Source: a virus. Taken from it: a DNA stretch of 46,018 bases. Position 1 is the stretch's first letter. Each line of letters starts with the position of its first letter. The DNA lies in IMG/VR virus record IMGVR_UViG_3300021233_000037, positions 1-46,018 of that record. One strand, given 5' to 3'. The notes beneath the pieces are model-generated. The model was not told the origin of the DNA. It saw only the letters and a program-made list of their open reading frames with translations, and ran no database searches. Shown here in pieces: positions 43,380 through 46,018 of the stretch. The position numbers and the translations under genes are program-made.

Positions 43380-45100
43380 TGAATTATCTAGATGTAGTCA
43401 ACTTTGAGACATATGTCGCAGGTTGTGCTAGGAATAGTGGCATCAAAGTTGTGTGGGACAAACCCGAAGGTACGCCACGTACCGATGGACGCACAATGTG
43501 GTTGCCATCCATTACTAGTAGCACTCCCGCTGAATGGCTGACACGTATGCGTTACTATGTAAAGCATGAGACAAGCCACATTAGCTATACCGACTTTGAG
43601 ATGCTTAACAAGCACCGACCTACAGGGTTATTGGCTCTGATTAATAACCTTATTGAAGACCATCGTATTGACTTCATTAACGATAGTCAGTATGCAGGTG
43701 ATGCCATTACTAGTAACAACTACTGGGTGTTGTATGCAGATGACATAGTTAAGCGTATGAAATCTACAGATAAAGACTTATCAGATCAACAACGCACTGT
43801 GTTACCCTTGTTTGTGTGGGATGCAGCACTACGTACATGGATTGGTAATGCTGCTGAGACACGTGATGTTATGGGTAGTATGCTAGATGATGATGGTATT
43901 GACAAGCTTCATAAGCTTGAGAAATATACCGATGAGTTACTAGTATTGCGCTGTGACACAGGTCTAGATGTAGGTGAACGTGTGTTTGATTTAGCTAAGC
44001 GTATCCTAGCTGACTTGTTTGATGCTAACCCTGAGGACTACACTGAGGAAGCTAAGCCTAAGGGTGATGGTGGTGAGGGCAAAGGTAAGGGTAAGGGTGA
44101 TGGTGAGTCAGATGGTGGTGAGGAAGCAGGTGCAGGTGGTGATGATGAGGATAGACTTGTAGACGTAGAGAAGCTTATCAAAGCCATTGGGCATGAGCAT
44201 AAGCCTAGTCGTACAGGTATTCACCTTAAGCTAGACAAAGCCGATACCAAGGGTTCATACACCATACCACACAAGGATGAGTACATTATCGTGCGATTCC
44301 CTGAGTTACATCGTGCAGTTAAGGGTCGTGGTGAGGGCTATTTCAAATCAGATAGTGTATCCAAATATATTACTAGTAATGCTAAGCCACTGGCTAATCA
44401 ATTGCGTATGCGATTGCAGACACGTAGCAGAGATAGGTATGAGTACGGATTGAAGCGTGGTAAGTTACACACAGGTAGTTTGCATAAACTATTGTCAGGT
44501 AACACTGAAGCTAGTACCCGTGTGTTCCGTAAACGTATCGTATCTGATACACTTGACACGGCTGTTACATTGCTTGTAGATTGTAGCGGTAGTATGTCAG
44601 GTAAGAAGTATGAGATGGCATGTGCTGGTGCTGGTGCTATGGCAGAAGCATTAAAGCCCCTTAACATACCATTCAATGTGTTAGGTTTCACTAACTCAGA
44701 AGGTAATGACGACCCTTTGATATGGGTATTCAATGACTTCGGTGAACGTGTATCTACACCCGATCTAGTTAAACGTTTTGCTGTAGCTAGTGGTTGTTTG
44801 TGGGAGAATACAGATGGTGATGCGTTAGCGTATGCATCGTATGTATTGGGTATGCGCCCTGAACATCGTAAGGTGTTACTAGTATTGTCTGATGGTAGTC
44901 CCGCAGGACGTGATTCACATGGTGACATTACAGCGTATACAGCACGTGTAGTTAAAGACATTGAAGCTAGTGGGGTAGACATATATGGTATTGGTATTTG
45001 TGATGATAATGTTCGTATGTTTTATAAGAAGTATGAAGTAGTTACAGACATTGCTAAACTTTCAGGGACAATTCTTTCAACTTTAGATCGGAGTATTTAA
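43379..45100 (+). CDS. von Willebrand A-domain protein, CobT-like
   Basis: The product is 573 aa. The N-terminus has YVKHETSHISY (HExxH-like, H63, E64, H67) and NLIEDHRIDF, both typical of CobT-type vWA proteins. A Gly/Lys/Glu-rich linker covers about residues 218-262. The C-terminal vWA domain has the metal site DCSGSMS (D401, S403, S405). It is one base away from the AAA+ gene, its likely partner. No CobN is encoded, so cobalt insertion as such is unlikely. Palindromes at 43707 and 44370, near-copies at 43512, 43937 and 44876. Confidence 0.85.
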   Translation: MNYLDVVNFETYVAGCARNSGIKVVWDKPEGTPRTDGRTMWLPSITSSTPAEWLTRMRYYVKHETSHISYTDFEMLNKHRPTGLLALINNLIEDHRIDFINDSQYAGDAITSNNYWVLYADDIVKRMKSTDKDLSDQQRTVLPLFVWDAALRTWIGNAAETRDVMGSMLDDDGIDKLHKLEKYTDELLVLRCDTGLDVGERVFDLAKRILADLFDANPEDYTEEAKPKGDGGEGKGKGKGDGESDGGEEAGAGGDDEDRLVDVEKLIKAIGHEHKPSRTGIHLKLDKADTKGSYTIPHKDEYIIVRFPELHRAVKGRGEGYFKSDSVSKYITSNAKPLANQLRMRLQTRSRDRYEYGLKRGKLHTGSLHKLLSGNTEASTRVFRKRIVSDTLDTAVTLLVDCSGSMSGKKYEMACAGAGAMAEALKPLNIPFNVLGFTNSEGNDDPLIWVFNDFGERVSTPDLVKRFAVASGCLWENTDGDALAYASYVLGMRPEHRKVLLVLSDGSPAGRDSHGDITAYTARVVKDIEASGVDIYGIGICDDNVRMFYKKYEVVTDIAKLSGTILSTLDRSI

Positions 45101-45101
45101 C

Positions 45102-46018
45102 ATGGCAGTAGAAATCAACGACAAAGTAGCTAAGGCTATCGCAGCACACTTGGGTAAAGTACCTGCTACACCCGATGTTACACTTACCCCTACTGATAAG
45201 GTAGAGAAGACAATTACATTGTCAGATGGTCAGAAGCTATTCAGTAAGGTGTTTGGCTACGTGCCTAGCTTCGGTGACTTTGCTGTCACTGTATTGGCTG
45301 ATAGCAGTGATGCAGAGGTAGCACGCCTTGTACCTAAGGCAGACCCTGACTATGTGGTGCAACGTAATGAAGCAGCATTACTAGTAGCAGGTATCGAAGA
45401 CAACGATAAGAGCTTACTTACAGGCCCTACAGGTAGTGGTAAATCATCACTGGTTAAGTATGTGTGTGCTAAGCTTAATCGTCCGTTCATTCGTATCAAT
45501 ATGTCAGGTGACATTGAGAGTGCGTCATTGTTCGGTATGCTTACTGCTAGTGTGGGTGTAGGTACTGAGTGGAAAGATGGTGCTATCACTGAAGCATGTA
45601 AGTATGGTGCTGTGTGCCTTGTAGATGAGTGGGAACTGATGCCACCTGAGATTGCTATGGGTATGCAGAACTTGTTAGAAGATGGTGGTTATCTCTATCT
45701 CAAAGAGAAGCCCGGTACGTCTACTGATCGTACCATTGTGCCAGATGCACACTTCCGTCTGGTGTTTGCAGGTAACACTGTTGGACAAGGTGACACTACT
45801 GGTGCATTCTCAGGTGTTGGTATTCAGAACAGTGCGACTATCGACCGATTCACTAACACTATCCGTCTTGCATACCTAGATGCTAAGCACGAGGTAGCCA
45901 TCATTACTAGTAAGAGTAACATTGCCAAAGATGTTGCAACTAAGATGGTTCGTGTTGCAGGTCTTGTGCGTAATGCGTATGACACAGGTAAGAATGGTCT
46001 TACTATGTCACCAAGGAA
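45102..46018 (+). CDS. MoxR/CobS-like AAA+ ATPase, N-terminal part (continues at base 2)
   Basis: The joined protein is about 349 aa. Walker A GPTGSGKSS (108-116), Walker B CLVDEWE (D174, E175) and a sensor-1 FAGNT segment are clear. Such ATPases act with vWA proteins to remodel or load cofactors into large complexes; CobS with CobT drives cobalt chelation in bacteria. The frame at the extreme right end has base differences from the left copy, probably end errors. Near-palindrome at 45378 and a full copy at 45904 (same as 36). Confidence 0.9.
   Translation, partial: MAVEINDKVAKAIAAHLGKVPATPDVTLTPTDKVEKTITLSDGQKLFSKVFGYVPSFGDFAVTVLADSSDAEVARLVPKADPDYVVQRNEAALLVAGIEDNDKSLLTGPTGSGKSSLVKYVCAKLNRPFIRINMSGDIESASLFGMLTASVGVGTEWKDGAITEACKYGAVCLVDEWELMPPEIAMGMQNLLEDGGYLYLKEKPGTSTDRTIVPDAHFRLVFAGNTVGQGDTTGAFSGVGIQNSATIDRFTNTIRLAYLDAKHEVAIITSKSNIAKDVATKMVRVAGLVRNAYDTGKNGLTMSPR
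45869..46018. repeat. terminal redundancy, right copy
   Basis: Same sequence as 1-150 with four differences clustered in the last 25 bases (45994, 46014, 46016, 46018). The left copy gives the better protein (Met-Ser-Pro-Arg-Thr continues), so the right end is likely error-prone. Confidence 0.9.

Larger units (their letters stand above)
36..45913. repeat. genome-wide dispersed palindrome TTACTAGTAA
   Basis: Perfect copies start at 36 (repeated at 45904), 546, 2102, 3071, 5866, 8940, 10494, 11163, 14453, 16708, 20184, 23230, 26572, 33525, 36004, 41237, 41507, 42528, 42792, 43707 and 44370. Single-mismatch copies include 1269, 3748, 4528, 6324, 8210, 9948, 13556, 14774, 17452, 18549, 19659, 22433, 25878, 41921, 42234, 43512, 43937, 44876 and 45378. 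Eighteen perfect copies lie in genes (14 read Thr-Ser-Asn/Lys, 4 read Leu-Leu-Val) and three between genes. Confidence 0.95.

Noticed and set aside
36-45913. Idea that TTACTAGTAA reflects a repeated protein motif Thr-Ser-Asn
   Set aside because: Four gene copies are read Leu-Leu-Val and three copies lie outside genes; the host proteins are unrelated. The signal is at DNA or RNA level.
36-45913. Idea that TTACTAGTAA copies are hairpin terminators
   Set aside because: The palindrome has no loop, is only 10-12 bp, is AT-rich, and mostly lies in the middle of genes.
1-46018. Integrase, repressor or other lysogeny genes
   Set aside because: No tyrosine or serine recombinase signature and no Cro/CI-type repressor were found on either strand.

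Overview
The window looks like one complete tailed-phage genome opened on a circular map. Bases 45869-46018 repeat bases 1-150, and one gene (a CobS-like AAA+ ATPase) runs off the right end and finishes at the left end. The unique length is about 45,868 bp. The DNA is AT-rich. Short-tail proteins (tail tubular A/B type, portal, internal core proteins), PolA-type replication and no recognisable integrase or repressor suggest a lytic podovirus-like phage. Host clues are perfect E. coli-type DnaA boxes, a Fur-box-like palindrome, Rz/Rz1 spanins and small proteins of a style seen in proteobacterial phages, so an aquatic Proteobacterium (possibly Betaproteobacteria) is my inference. The exact phage group is not identified.

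Layout: a 1.2 kb non-coding hub (40750-41983) separates two divergent arms. It holds an AT-rich block, two DnaA boxes, short direct repeats, a sigma70-like promoter and a strongly folded transcribed stretch. The rightward arm runs 41984-45868 and continues at 2-13027. It carries small unknown genes, a vWA/AAA+ pair (CobT/CobS-like), primase, DnaB-like helicase, PolA, an OB-fold-like ssDNA-binding candidate, a Cas4/RecB-type nuclease, a metallophosphoesterase, ThyX, an HNH nuclease, a class II (B12-dependent) ribonucleotide reductase, an ECF-type sigma factor and a DUF3310-like protein. The leftward arm occupies 40749-13062 on the minus strand. In transcription order it has tail fibre/adhesin, a membrane and lysis cassette (M15 endolysin, Rz with nested Rz1), small basic proteins, small- and large-terminase candidates, portal, scaffold, capsid, decoration/fibre proteins, tail tubular A and B, a GNAT protein, three internal virion proteins (one of 1972 aa with a zinc-protease motif) and a lytic transglycosylase. 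The arms converge on a bidirectional terminator at 13038-13063.

How it works together: RNR plus ThyX supply dNTPs to the PolA replisome. The phage has no T7-type RNA polymerase, so it must use host RNA polymerase, probably redirected by its own ECF-like sigma factor. The vWA/AAA+ pair is an ATP-driven remodelling machine of unknown target.

The most striking unexplained signal is a 10-bp palindrome, TTACTAGTAA. It occurs 21 times perfectly, with at least 19 more single-mismatch copies, where about 0.1 perfect copies are expected. It lies in coding and non-coding DNA, is densest near the putative origin, and is missing from the capsid/terminase and tail-fibre blocks. A 12-bp dispersed repeat, a gene that seems to start at AUA, and the structured leader RNA are the next most interesting items.
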